From Flagellimonas sp. 389 (GTDB taxonomy: Bacteria; Bacteroidota; Bacteroidia; Flavobacteriales; Flavobacteriaceae), in NCBI RefSeq assembly GCF_018449435.1, contig NZ_JAHCMU010000002.1:186001-250000 (forward strand): a stretch of 64,000 bases of DNA, given 5' to 3'. The position numbers were made by a program, and so were the translations under genes. Positions 26,192 to 35,425 of the stretch are shown in pieces (the first letter of the stretch is position 1; each line of letters starts with the position of its first letter). The notes below the pieces were generated by a model that did not search any database, was not told where the DNA came from, and worked only from the letters and a program-made list of their open reading frames with translations.

Positions 26192-26225
26192 AAAACCGCT
26201 CTTAAAAATTTTTAAGGGCGGTTTT
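26192..26225. terminator. Terminator after BspA-repeat gene 1
   Basis: AAAACCGCTCTTAAAAA (26192-26208) pairs with TTTTTAAGGGCGGTTTT (26209-26225) except for one G-T pair. On the minus strand it ends in a run of seven T bases. It may also stop the SPFH transcript. Confidence 0.85.
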
Positions 26226-26247
26226 ATAAGATCTTACCGACCAGACT

Positions 26248-27663
26248 TTACTGGCAATTACCAACAGGAGATAATCCTTCCAGCTCCCAATCAACACCTT
26301 CACTCTCGAGATAAGCAATTGCATTAAAAACTTCATTAATTTCAAAACAGGCAATCATACCCTCCATACCACAATTAATTCCAAATGGTCCGTCATTATT
26401 TTCTACAAAATTGGACCAATCGATCACTGTGTTGTTCATCCTTATTATGTCCATTCCACTGTTATCGAACATGTTCTCCATGTTGGTTATGTTGCCAATG
26501 TCCCAACCCCCTATATCCTGGTTGAACACGGAAGCCCCAGAGAACATTCCAGACATGAAGATGACTTTTTCTGTATTCCATCCACCAATATCCTGATTGA
26601 ACGAGGATGCCCCAAAGAACATGGAACCCATCTGTGTAACGCTCGACACATTCCACATACTTATATCTTGGTTGAACAAAATTGCCCCTCCAAACATTCC
26701 AGACATGCTGGTGACGTTTTCCGTATTCCAATCACCAATATCCTGATTGAACGAGGATGCACCATTGAACATAAAAGGCATGTTGGTGACGTTTTCCGTA
26801 TTCCAATTACTAATATCACCATTGAAGGACGATGCGCCAAGAAACATAGATTTCATATCCGTAATATTGCCTACATCCCAATTGCCGATATCCCCGTTAA
26901 ATTGTTTGGCACTTGTGAACATACCTGCAAGGGAAGAGAGCTGTGACAGGTCGGGCACATCGGTCGCTTTATAGACCATATTCTCGCAACTCGCAAAAGC
27001 ACTTTCCAAGCTCTCCCATTTGTTATTGCCCCATTGGTCTATACTCATAAGTTTAGGCGCACTTGCGAGAAGAGACATTATCATACCGGGAAAATTTCCC
27101 TGGATCGCCACAACATGATCCCCTGCCGTTGCATACGAATGTTCTATATTCTCATCTTTGGTAATATTCTCAATGGTGCCATCTCCCCAATCGATCATAA
27201 AATCATATGCCAAACCTTCTACTAAGCCTATCTCTATACTTTCCCCATCCGTAACGGTCTTCCAGGTGGTGACAAAAGTGTCGTTCACATCTTGGACAGT
27301 GACCGTAACTTTCGCATTTGTTTCCTCTACGCCATCATAAGCGCTCACAAAAAGGGTATGTGCCGTTTTGGTCTCAAAATCCAGGGATTTTCCGGTAGTT
27401 AAACTAAGTACACCGGCCTCGGTAATGTCAAAAAGCCCGTCATCATCGGATTCTATGGAAAATGTAAGGCTGTCCCCGTCCGGGTCACTCGCGGTTACCG
27501 TTCCAATGGCCTGGGCATCGGTGATATCCTCGGCAACGGTAAAGGACTGTTCCGCTATGACCGGGGCCTTGTTCTCTTCCTCTGGTACCTTGGGCGAATC
27601 ATCTTTGCCGCAGGAGAACATAAAAAGAGAAAGGCTAAAAAATAAGTACATGTTCTTTTTCAT
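26248..27663 (-). CDS. BspA-repeat (DUF285) surface lipoprotein 1
   Basis: 471 residues: lipoprotein signal with cysteine in [10 protein letters not shown], a cadherin-like domain (about 32-130, [20 protein letters not shown]), a PKD-like domain with [12 protein letters not shown] (about 135-190), then six full 25-residue BspA/DUF285 units of the form MF.GASSFN.DI..WNTENVT.M, and a C-terminal part with cysteines at CGMEGMIAC. BspA-type proteins sit on the cell surface and can bind other cells or matrix; the exact partner is unknown. It is the younger or older twin of the next gene, 390 bases apart. A palindrome AACTTGTACAAGTT lies 20 bases upstream. Confidence 0.88.
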   Translation of the reverse strand: MKKNMYLFFSLSLFMFSCGKDDSPKVPEEENKAPVIAEQSFTVAEDITDAQAIGTVTASDPDGDSLTFSIESDDDGLFDITEAGVLSLTTGKSLDFETKTAHTLFVSAYDGVEETNAKVTVTVQDVNDTFVTTWKTVTDGESIEIGLVEGLAYDFMIDWGDGTIENITKDENIEHSYATAGDHVVAIQGNFPGMIMSLLASAPKLMSIDQWGNNKWESLESAFASCENMVYKATDVPDLSQLSSLAGMFTSAKQFNGDIGNWDVGNITDMKSMFLGASSFNGDISNWNTENVTNMPFMFNGASSFNQDIGDWNTENVTSMSGMFGGAILFNQDISMWNVSSVTQMGSMFFGASSFNQDIGGWNTEKVIFMSGMFSGASVFNQDIGGWDIGNITNMENMFDNSGMDIIRMNNTVIDWSNFVENNDGPFGINCGMEGMIACFEINEVFNAIAYLESEGVDWELEGLSPVGNCQ

Positions 27664-27683
27664 CTTTATTGAATTTTAAATTG

Positions 27684-27697
27684 AACTTGTACAAGTT
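27684..27697. promoter_or_regulatory. Perfect palindrome upstream of BspA-repeat gene 1
   Basis: AACTTGTACAAGTT is a 14-base perfect dyad 20 bases before the start codon, repeated at 29409-29422 before the paralogue. It could be an operator or an element of the 5' leader. No TAnnTTTG box is seen near it. Confidence 0.35.
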
Positions 27698-27869
27698 GGG
27701 ATTTCTTGGCGATGGTTAAGCCGTTAAATGAACGGATGCCCCCATTCGTTTGATGGATGGCCATTCTGGGTTGACGGATTTTTATGGAACCGTCCTAAAA
27801 AAAGCTATACAGTTGGACCGGACCAAGATCTTCCATAATAGCTCCATTAGGCTATTTTAGGTGTTGGGA

Positions 27870-27945
27870 TGTCAGGTTGGGCCTGTCGAAACCGTATATC
27901 TATTACATGGTTATCAAGCATTTCGACAAGCTCAATGTGACATGG
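27870..27945. repeat. REP-like imperfect inverted repeat, copy 2
   Basis: Nearly identical to 26033-26107; one change (ACACGG to ACATGG) breaks a pair of the inner stem. It sits at the 3' end of the second BspA gene's unit. Confidence 0.65.
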
Positions 27946-28000
27946 AGTATCACTTTACGCTTTTTTATTTGAGCATTTTCACATCAGAAATGGTATATAA

Positions 28001-28029
28001 AACCGCCCTTAAAAAATTTAAGGGCGGTT
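28001..28029. terminator. Terminator after BspA-repeat gene 2
   Basis: AACCGCCCTTAAA pairs perfectly with TTTAAGGGCGGTT around three A bases; on the minus strand TTTATATA follows. It is the counterpart of 26192-26225. Confidence 0.8.
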
Positions 28030-28053
28030 CTATAAGATCTCAGCGATCAGGCT

Positions 28054-29388
28054 TTACTGGCATCCATTGGTAGCTAATCCGTCCAATTCCCAGCCATTAC
28101 CAGCTTCGAGAAAATCAATGGCTTCACCAACTGCAAAAATATTAGAACAAGCCACCATACCTACCATACCACATTTTATATCTTTTGGTTTGTCATTATT
28201 TTCTACAAAACTGGACCAATCGACCAAGGTGGCATTTATGCTTTCTTCTGACATTCCGCTGTTATCGAACATGCTCTCCATATTGGTTATGCTGCCAATG
28301 TTCCAATCCCCCAAATCTTGATCGAAGGAAGAGGCCCCACTAAACATTCCGCTCATGGAGGTGACGTTTTCCGTGTTCCACCCACCAATATCACCGTTAA
28401 AGGAAGAAGCATCGAAGAACATGCTGGACATGCTAGTGACGTTTTCCGTGTTCCACCCACCAATATCACTGTTAAAGGAAGAAGCACCATAGAACATGCT
28501 GAACATGTCGGTGACGTTTTCCGTGTTCCATCCACCAATATCACCGTTAAAGGAAGAAGCGTTTTGGAACATGCCACTCATATCCCCAATAGTACTTACG
28601 TCCCAATCGCCGATATCCCCGTTAAATTGTTTCGCACCATAGAACATGCTATTAAGGGAAGAGACCTGTGACAGGTCGGGCACATCGGTCGCTTTGTAGA
28701 CCATGTTCTCACAGCCCGCAAATGCCGTTAACATGTACTCCCATTTGTTATTGCCCCATTGGTCCAAGCTCATAAGCTTGGGCGCACTTGAAAGCGCTAT
28801 CATTTCTATACCGGGAAAATTTCCCTGGATCGCCACAACATGATCCCCTGCCGTTGCGTACGAATGTTCTATATTCTCATCTTTGGTAATATTCTCAATG
28901 GTGCCATCTCCCCAATCGATCGTAAAATTGTATGCAAAGCCTTCTACTAAGCCTATCGTTATGCTTTCCCCATCCGTAACGGTCTTCCAGGTGGTGACAA
29001 AAGTGTCGTTCACATCTTGGACAGTGACCGTAACTTTCGCATTTGTTTCCTCTACGCCATCATAAGCGCTCACAAAAAGGGTATGTGCCGTTTTGGTCTC
29101 AAAATCCAGGGATTTTCCGGTAGTTAAACTAAGTACACCGGCCTCGGTAATGTCAAAAAGTCCGTCATCATCGGATTCTATGGAAAACGTAAGGCTGTCC
29201 CCGTCCGGGTCGCTCGCGGTTACCGTTCCAATGGCCTGGGCATCGGTGATATCCTCGGCAACGGTAAAGGACTGTTCCGCTATGATCGGGGCCCTGTTCT
29301 CTTCCTCTGGTACCTTGGGCGAATCATCTTTGCCGCAGGAGAATATAAAAAGAGAAAGGCTAAAAAATAAGTACATGTTCTTTTTCAT
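28054..29388 (-). CDS. BspA-repeat (DUF285) surface lipoprotein 2
   Basis: 444 residues with the same order of parts as its neighbour: lipobox [10 protein letters not shown], cadherin-like domain, PKD-like domain, then five full 25-residue BspA/DUF285 units, one fewer than the twin, and a C-terminal part with CGMVGMVAC. The first 190 residues differ from the twin by only a few substitutions (for example [10 protein letters not shown] versus EENRAPIIAE), while the repeats differ at many positions. This suggests recent duplication with faster change or unequal exchange in the repeats. Confidence 0.88.
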   Translation of the reverse strand: MKKNMYLFFSLSLFIFSCGKDDSPKVPEEENRAPIIAEQSFTVAEDITDAQAIGTVTASDPDGDSLTFSIESDDDGLFDITEAGVLSLTTGKSLDFETKTAHTLFVSAYDGVEETNAKVTVTVQDVNDTFVTTWKTVTDGESITIGLVEGFAYNFTIDWGDGTIENITKDENIEHSYATAGDHVVAIQGNFPGIEMIALSSAPKLMSLDQWGNNKWEYMLTAFAGCENMVYKATDVPDLSQVSSLNSMFYGAKQFNGDIGDWDVSTIGDMSGMFQNASSFNGDIGGWNTENVTDMFSMFYGASSFNSDIGGWNTENVTSMSSMFFDASSFNGDIGGWNTENVTSMSGMFSGASSFDQDLGDWNIGSITNMESMFDNSGMSEESINATLVDWSSFVENNDKPKDIKCGMVGMVACSNIFAVGEAIDFLEAGNGWELDGLATNGCQ

Positions 29389-29745
29389 CTTTATTGAATT
29401 TTAAATTGAACTTGTACAAGTTGGGATTTCTTGGTGATGGTCAAACTGTTAAATGAACGGATGCCCCCATTCGTTTGATGGATGGCCATTCTGGGTTGAC
29501 GGATTTTTTGGAACCGTCCTAAAAAAAGCGATACAGATGGACCGGACCAAGATCTTCCATAATAGCTCCATTAGGCTATTTAGGGGTTGGGGTTTGGGTG
29601 TTAGGGGTTAGTCTAAGATCAAAGGAACAAAGCCATTTTGCGTTTTTCGCCAAATAGGGAATTTCAGGAACAAGGAATGCAGATCTATTGGTGTTGTAAG
29701 GACTTAACCTATTCCTGAATATCCCTAATTAGGTTGAACAGGTAT
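29389..29745. other. Intergenic region upstream of the BspA pair
   Basis: The first 190 bases repeat the region 27664-27856. From 29580 a short G-rich low-complexity stretch (ggggttggggtttgggtgttaggggttag) follows. No gene or RNA is recognisable. Confidence 0.5.
29409..29422. promoter_or_regulatory. Perfect palindrome upstream of BspA-repeat gene 2
   Basis: AACTTGTACAAGTT, the same dyad as 27684-27697, again 20 bases before the start codon. Conservation may only reflect the recent duplication. Confidence 0.35.
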
Positions 29746-31023
29746 CTAGAAGTATTGCCCTATGCCAAAGACAATCCCATTTGTGGATTCATTGGAAATA
29801 CCAAAACCATAATCCAACCGGAATACCGCATTGAAAATCCGTTTGTGAATCAATCGAAACCCCACACCCGAATATAAACGCGTAGATGTTCCATCGAACA
29901 ACTGCCCGAAGTTCTCTCCAGGTTCTCGCCAAGATCCTGCGTCTATAAAAGCATTTCCCTGTATGGCAAACCATCCTTTTTCATAGAACGTATGCCTGTA
30001 TTCCGTATTCAGCACCAAGGCAGCTGTTCCTCTGTCCACTGTATTGCCAACACCTCGTATATTCAATTGGTTGTCCAGGGTAAATGGTGCAAAGGGGGAA
30101 TCTTCGTTCCCAAAAGCGGCGGCAAAACGCAATCTACTTGCCCAATTTCCTTTGGTTCCCAGTTTTCTGTAGTGAATCAAATCATTCCTAAAAGAGACAA
30201 AATCCCCTAAAAATTCTGTTCCCGGCTCATCTCCGTTTAGGAAACTGATATACTGTGTTGTGAATTCATTGATCGTACCATCCACATATTGATAATCTAT
30301 GTCCAAATCCACATAACGGTATTGCCCTCTGTATATCAATTTATCTGCCTCTAGAGAAAGAGGTCTCCCCAGCAAAGGTTCATCCCCAAAAAAGTCATAG
30401 CTTTCTTTAACAAACGAAACCCCAAGCTCTGCTTCATTCTTAAAATCGAAGAAGAACAATAGATTTCCTTCTGCACTTCTTGCATTGAAACGATAATCTT
30501 TTATCCCTTCCTCAAAAAATACGGGCTCCTGTGTTGTGTTGTCCTGATAACTGAATCCAATGCCCCATTTATCACTGAACAGAAAAGGATGCTCCCAGAA
30601 AACACCGTAAGAATCGAAGACATTGCGCTCGTAAAAGCCTCCTAGAAGCTGATTGTTCCCAAATAAATTGAACTCAAATGCTGAGATTCTATAGGCAAAT
30701 TCACCATTGTTCGCCGTTGCAATCCGTAAGCCCGGAATTATGGTAAAATTTTCCTCTATTCGATAGACCAATGTTTTTTCATTGCCTAGAGTATAAACGC
30801 TATCTTTTGCGTTCGCTATTCCGGGCAATCGTTTTAACCGCTCAATATCTTGCTTTACCAAAACGGAATCATAAACTGTATTTGCCCTAACTTTTACCAA
30901 CCTTCTTAAAAAAGACTCTTTGGTACGTTTTAGACCTTCAAATTCCAGCTTGGTTATTTTTTGTTCTTGTGAAAATCCAAATAGGCAACAAAATAGAAGA
31001 CAGGGTAGCAGTAACTTTTTCAC
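29746..31023 (-). CDS. BamA/TamA-like outer membrane barrel protein
   Basis: A protein with a signal peptide (MKKLLLPCLLFCCLFGFSQ), one POTRA-like domain (ITKLEFEGLKRTKESFLRRL to YRIEENF), and a 16-strand-type C-terminal barrel ending FGIGQYF with an aromatic last residue. It is shorter (425 residues) than BamA, which has five POTRA domains, so it is a relative with a role in surface or outer-membrane protein handling rather than BamA itself. The start is uncertain: no ATG is available; I chose GTG at 31023, the frame is also open to a TTG at 31041. Confidence 0.82.
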   Translation of the reverse strand: MKKLLLPCLLFCCLFGFSQEQKITKLEFEGLKRTKESFLRRLVKVRANTVYDSVLVKQDIERLKRLPGIANAKDSVYTLGNEKTLVYRIEENFTIIPGLRIATANNGEFAYRISAFEFNLFGNNQLLGGFYERNVFDSYGVFWEHPFLFSDKWGIGFSYQDNTTQEPVFFEEGIKDYRFNARSAEGNLLFFFDFKNEAELGVSFVKESYDFFGDEPLLGRPLSLEADKLIYRGQYRYVDLDIDYQYVDGTINEFTTQYISFLNGDEPGTEFLGDFVSFRNDLIHYRKLGTKGNWASRLRFAAAFGNEDSPFAPFTLDNQLNIRGVGNTVDRGTAALVLNTEYRHTFYEKGWFAIQGNAFIDAGSWREPGENFGQLFDGTSTRLYSGVGFRLIHKRIFNAVFRLDYGFGISNESTNGIVFGIGQYF

Positions 31024-31170
31024 TGAATGCAAATTTTTCAATATCAGACGAAAAACTATCGTAAACCCTACAGTAAAAATCGATTTTTACGTTTAAAACG
31101 CTCTAAAGGCTTTTTGAATCATAGGCTATAGCTAAACATTGATTATGTAAAAAGTGTTCGTAAAACCATT

Positions 31171-31188
31171 AAAAACCAATTGGTTTTT
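31171..31188. terminator. Probable terminator downstream of glnS
   Basis: AAAAACCAATTGGTTTTT is an 18-base palindrome able to form a seven-base-pair hairpin with AATT loop and T tail, 42 bases after the glnS stop. Confidence 0.5.
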
Positions 31189-31230
31189 ATAGTTCAAGCC
31201 TATACTATATGCTTTAATGATAAGTGAAAG

Positions 31231-32922
31231 TTATTGCTTGGTTTTTTGTTCCAATTTCGCCCAAGTATCTCGTAAGGTTACCGTTCTGTTGAAAACAAGG
31301 TTTCCTTCTGAGGAATCTGAATCAACATTAAAATAGCCCAATCGTTGAAATTGAAATCTGTCACCAACTTTTACATCTTTTAGACTTGGTTCCAAATATC
31401 CTGTAACTTTTTGAAAGGAATCCTTATTTACAAATTCCATAAAATCTTTGTCCTTGTGACCGTCTGGTGTCGCATCTGTAAAAAGTCTGTCGTAAACCCT
31501 TACCTCAGCTTCAATGGCATGTTGTACAGAAACCCAATGTAAGGTGCCTTTTACTTTTCGCAAGCTTTCTTCGGTACCACTGCCACTCTTACTCTTTGGG
31601 TCATACGTACATTGTACTTCTGTAATATTCCCATCGGTATCTTTTGTGCAGCTTTCCGCTTTGATGATGTAGCCGTTCTTTAAACGAACCTCGCCGCCCA
31701 GCTTTAGTCTAAAAAATTTACGATTTGCCTCTTCCCTAAAATCTTCTTTCTCTATAAAGATTTCTCTTGAAAAAGGAACCTTTCTATTTCCTGCTGATTC
31801 GTCTTCGGGGTTGTTTTCTGCATCCAACCACTCTTCTTTTCCTTCATCGTAATTGGTGATGACTACTTTCAAAGGGTTAAGAACGGCCATTACCCTTGGA
31901 GCAATTTTATTGAGATGCTCGCGTACGTGAAATTCTAACAAAGAAACGTCAACCACATTTTCGCGTTTAGCGATTCCAATGGTTTCGGAAAAATTACGAA
32001 TGGATTCCGGGGTATAGCCTCTTCGTCGTAATCCTGAAATTGTTGGCATTCTTGGGTCATCCCATCCATTAACAACTCCACTTTCCACCAATTGCAATAA
32101 TTTTCGCTTACTTACTACGGTATGACTTAGGTTTCTTCGTGCAAATTCTCGTTGTTTGGGCCGTAATTTATCAGTAGCTACCAATTGATCTAAAAACCAA
32201 TTGTACAGCTCTCTATGTGGCAAGAATTCTAGTGTGCACAAGGAGTGCGAAACCTGTTCTATATAATCGCTCTCGCCATGAGTCCAATCGTACATTGGAT
32301 AAATACACCAATCGGTATTTGTTCTGTGGTGTGGTTTGTGCAACACGCGATACATGATAGGGTCGCGCATCAACATATTTGAAGAGGTCATATCTATTTT
32401 AGCGCGCAGAACATGCTTTCCTTCTTCAAACTCTCCATTTTTCATGCCCTCAAAAAGGCGCAAATTTTCCTCAACGGTTCTGTTTCTATGGGGGCTTTCC
32501 TTGCCGGGTTCAGTGGGAGTGCCTTTTTGCTCCGCCATTTCTTCAGAAGTCTGACTATCCACATAGGCTTTACCTTCTTTTATCAACTGCTTTGCCCAAT
32601 CGTAAAGTTGTTGAAAATAATCTGAAGCATACCTTTCGGTATCCCATTTAAAACCCAGCCATTCCACATCCTTTTTTATGGCTTCAACATACTCTTTTTC
32701 CTCTTTAGCGGGGTTGGTGTCATCAAAGCGCAAGTTTACAGGAGCGTTGTACCTTAGTCCAAGCCCAAAATTTAAGCAAATGGAACTGGCATGACCAATA
32801 TGTAAGTAGCCATTGGGTTCTGGCGGAAAACGGAAACGCAGTTCGTTTTTCCCATAGCCATTCTCCAAATCCTCTTCGATAATGTGCTCAATAAAATTAA
32901 GTGATTTAGCATCTTCTCCCAT
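31231..32922 (-). CDS. glnS: Glutamine--tRNA ligase
   Basis: A class I synthetase of 563 residues from the ATG at 32922 (the frame is open to a TTG two codons earlier). The HIGH-class motif is FPPEPNGYLHIGHASSICLN and the KMSKS-class motif is VVSKRKLLQLV; the GlnRS-specific segment WGWDDPRM-like NGWDDPRMPTISGLRRRGYT is present, as is the DTNPAKE part. The two beta-barrel anticodon domains follow with intact ends. A -7 box lies 17 bases upstream. Confidence 0.97.
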   Translation of the reverse strand: MGEDAKSLNFIEHIIEEDLENGYGKNELRFRFPPEPNGYLHIGHASSICLNFGLGLRYNAPVNLRFDDTNPAKEEKEYVEAIKKDVEWLGFKWDTERYASDYFQQLYDWAKQLIKEGKAYVDSQTSEEMAEQKGTPTEPGKESPHRNRTVEENLRLFEGMKNGEFEEGKHVLRAKIDMTSSNMLMRDPIMYRVLHKPHHRTNTDWCIYPMYDWTHGESDYIEQVSHSLCTLEFLPHRELYNWFLDQLVATDKLRPKQREFARRNLSHTVVSKRKLLQLVESGVVNGWDDPRMPTISGLRRRGYTPESIRNFSETIGIAKRENVVDVSLLEFHVREHLNKIAPRVMAVLNPLKVVITNYDEGKEEWLDAENNPEDESAGNRKVPFSREIFIEKEDFREEANRKFFRLKLGGEVRLKNGYIIKAESCTKDTDGNITEVQCTYDPKSKSGSGTEESLRKVKGTLHWVSVQHAIEAEVRVYDRLFTDATPDGHKDKDFMEFVNKDSFQKVTGYLEPSLKDVKVGDRFQFQRLGYFNVDSDSSEGNLVFNRTVTLRDTWAKLEQKTKQ

Positions 32923-32939
32923 ACCCAAAATTTGAAGCG

Positions 32940-32947
32940 CAAATGTA
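32940..32947 (-). promoter_or_regulatory. -7 box of the glnS promoter
   Basis: TACATTTG on the minus strand, exact TAnnTTTG match, 17 bases before the ATG at 32922. Confidence 0.5.
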
Positions 32948-33188
32948 ATGAAATCCAGCGTTTAAAGCTATAAATCATAATTTGGTGTATACAAAGAAAG
33001 CCGTTTCACAACACTTTTGGTATACCCTACAACAATATCTTTCCATTCCTCCAAAATAAAATCATATTTGTTATTAGAATGTTATATGAAAATAGAGGTG
33101 TTTACGAACGCCTTTAAGAACTGAATAAAATTAAGGGGCACAATTTTAATAGGGCATTATTGCCTAAAACCTCTTAAAACTAACTCTG

Positions 33189-35420
33189 ATGAAGACAATT
33201 GGTTCACATTTTAGCATTCTTCTTATTGCATGTGCAATGACATTACTTGGGGCTAATTCGCTACATTCTCAAGTATTGAACAAACCAACTACTGTTTGGA
33301 CAGCAGCATGTGCATCTGCAAGCTTTAACGAATATGATGTTAGTTTCAGGTGGAACCCTCCTTTGGTAGATTCCAACAATGAGTTTATTCTAGAACTATC
33401 CGACTCCAATGGAAATTTTGGGTCTCCCAGAGAGCTTTCAAGGCTTTCGGACAAAAACGCGGTCTTTAATTTTGATTTCACTTTTGCAGTGCCTACCGAT
33501 GTGAACGGCGAAAGCTTTAAACTTAGAGTTCGTAGTACAAGCCCGGCAAAAACAAGCCCAGCAACTGATGCTTACCCCATGTATTTTGTAGATTACAACT
33601 CACCATTGCTTATAAGCGAAAATGGTAGTGGATCTATTCCACCGGGTGGTACGATTGAAATCTGTGGCAGTGGTTCCGTGACACTGTCTCCACATAACAT
33701 ACCCAACCCAAACAACTACAGTTATAATTGGTATCGTAGTGGTACGCTTCTTAGCGAGAAATCAAAAGACTTAACGGTATCCACTACTGGAATGTATTAT
33801 GTAGAATTGGACTACGGATCTGTATGTTCTGGTTCCGCAAATACGTTATCCAACACCATAGAAATATCGACAGGAACAAGTCAAGGAATTGCCATTAACG
33901 GCTCTAGTGATGTTGGCCTTTGTCCCGGTGATCCATATACCTTAACCGCTAATATTAGCGGTAGCGGACTTACCTATACTTGGTATAAAGACGGTGCTGT
34001 AGTATCTGGACCAACCATCAACGCACATACTTATGCTGTCAACTCTAGTGCTTCTGGTTATGAAGGTGACTATGAGGTTGAAATCAGTGGGGCAGGCGCT
34101 TGTCAAGAACGTTCAGCTCCTGTGGCTATAAGAAATCTTAGTGGTTTTGATATAACAAGAGAAAATGAAGCCAATATTGTACTGCTGCCTTCACAAACAA
34201 AAACATTATCGGTAACGACCACAGCTACCACACCAACGTACCAATGGTTTAAAGATGGTTCGGCAATTACCGGTGCAGATCAAAGCAATGTAGAGATTAG
34301 TGATGTAGGAGTATATTTTGTTAGAGTTACAGAAACAGGCGGAAGTTGTTCTGCTGCCCCTATCGATTCTGAAAGCACAACGATTGTTTCCCCGAGTTCG
34401 TTTGAGTTCGTTATTGATTTCGCTGGCACTTATGCTTCTTGTGAAAACACCGAAGCTACCCTTAATCTATCTACGATAAATGCGGTGAGTAGTTCAGGAA
34501 CAAAAACTGATGTTACTTCCGATTTGCTTTCTTCCTTCTCATATCAATGGAGCAAAGACGGTAATACCATTGGTGGAGAGACTTCGAGAACGATAACCGT
34601 TCCAGATTTTAACGAAAATGGCGCTTACAGTTTAGAAGGTACATTAAACACCTTTACTGCTTCTTCCAATGATTTAGATGTAAAACTTGCCGCAGATGAG
34701 GTGTTGGCCATTACTTCTAACGAAACCGTATTATGTGAGGGGTCCGACCCTATAGTTTTGGAAAGCTCTAAAAGCTTGAGCGGTGAAACCTTTGAGTGGG
34801 TAAGGGATGGCCAAGTAATAGATACTACAACAGAAAATCTAGTCGCGACAGAAATAGGAACATATCAATTGATCGTAAAAACCAATGATTGTCCAATAGT
34901 TTCCAATGAAATAACCATTGTAAGTTTTGATGAGTCCCTACTTGTTCTAGATAGACCACAAGACCTTATTGTTATAGAAGGCGAAACGGTAACGATAACC
35001 GCAAGTGGAGCAACCTCTTATGAATGGTTTAATTCAGACAATACCCTTTTGGGTTCGCTAAATTCTTTCGGTTTTAATCAAGAAGGAGAATTTCTTTTAG
35101 TAGCAAGCTTTGGAAGCTGCACCGTTAGCAGGGTAATCACCGTAACGTTCAGAGATACCTTTGCCATACCCAATGTTATTACGACCAATGGTGACGGAAT
35201 CAACGATTTATGGGTGCTGCCAAACACGTATTCTAGAGATCAAGAAACACTTGTAACGATTTTCGATGAAAGAGGAAGAGAAGTGTTCAGTCAAACAAAT
35301 TATGAAAACAACTGGCCCCAATCCACTACTATGTTTAACCAACAAAGTATGATTTTCTATTATAGAATCAGTAAAGGTGGGGAAAGTTTAAAACAAGGAA
35401 CCATAACGGTGATTAAATAA
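33189..35420 (+). CDS. sprC: SprC-like gliding motility protein, T9SS type B cargo
   Basis: A 743-residue secreted protein. A signal peptide (MKTIGSHFSILLIACAMTLLGANSLHSQ) leads into a fibronectin-like stretch and several Ig/PKD-like domains (YNWYRSGTLLSEKSKDLTVS, TYTWYKDGAVVSG, YQWFKDGSAITG, EWVRDGQVIDTT, YEWFNSDNTLLGS). The last 90 residues (NVITTNGDGINDLWVLPNTY to the end KQGTITVIK) form a type B (CHU_C) C-terminal signal for type IX secretion. Position first in a four-gene row with SprD, SprB and SprF matches the F. johnsoniae operon; the gene name rests on this order. The next gene is 5 bases downstream. Confidence 0.82.
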   Translation: MKTIGSHFSILLIACAMTLLGANSLHSQVLNKPTTVWTAACASASFNEYDVSFRWNPPLVDSNNEFILELSDSNGNFGSPRELSRLSDKNAVFNFDFTFAVPTDVNGESFKLRVRSTSPAKTSPATDAYPMYFVDYNSPLLISENGSGSIPPGGTIEICGSGSVTLSPHNIPNPNNYSYNWYRSGTLLSEKSKDLTVSTTGMYYVELDYGSVCSGSANTLSNTIEISTGTSQGIAINGSSDVGLCPGDPYTLTANISGSGLTYTWYKDGAVVSGPTINAHTYAVNSSASGYEGDYEVEISGAGACQERSAPVAIRNLSGFDITRENEANIVLLPSQTKTLSVTTTATTPTYQWFKDGSAITGADQSNVEISDVGVYFVRVTETGGSCSAAPIDSESTTIVSPSSFEFVIDFAGTYASCENTEATLNLSTINAVSSSGTKTDVTSDLLSSFSYQWSKDGNTIGGETSRTITVPDFNENGAYSLEGTLNTFTASSNDLDVKLAADEVLAITSNETVLCEGSDPIVLESSKSLSGETFEWVRDGQVIDTTTENLVATEIGTYQLIVKTNDCPIVSNEITIVSFDESLLVLDRPQDLIVIEGETVTITASGATSYEWFNSDNTLLGSLNSFGFNQEGEFLLVASFGSCTVSRVITVTFRDTFAIPNVITTNGDGINDLWVLPNTYSRDQETLVTIFDERGREVFSQTNYENNWPQSTTMFNQQSMIFYYRISKGGESLKQGTITVIK

Positions 35421-35425
35421 ACAGA

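Larger units (their letters stand above)
26033..29590. repeat. Tandem duplication carrying two BspA-repeat lipoprotein genes
   Basis: Unit 1 (26033-27869) and unit 2 (27870 to about 29590) each hold, in the same order, a REP-like dyad, a GGGCGG terminator hairpin, a BspA-repeat gene on the minus strand, and a 190-base upstream region. The 5' halves of the genes and the upstream regions are almost identical at the base level, while the 3' halves have diverged and differ by one 25-codon repeat. Confidence 0.88.
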
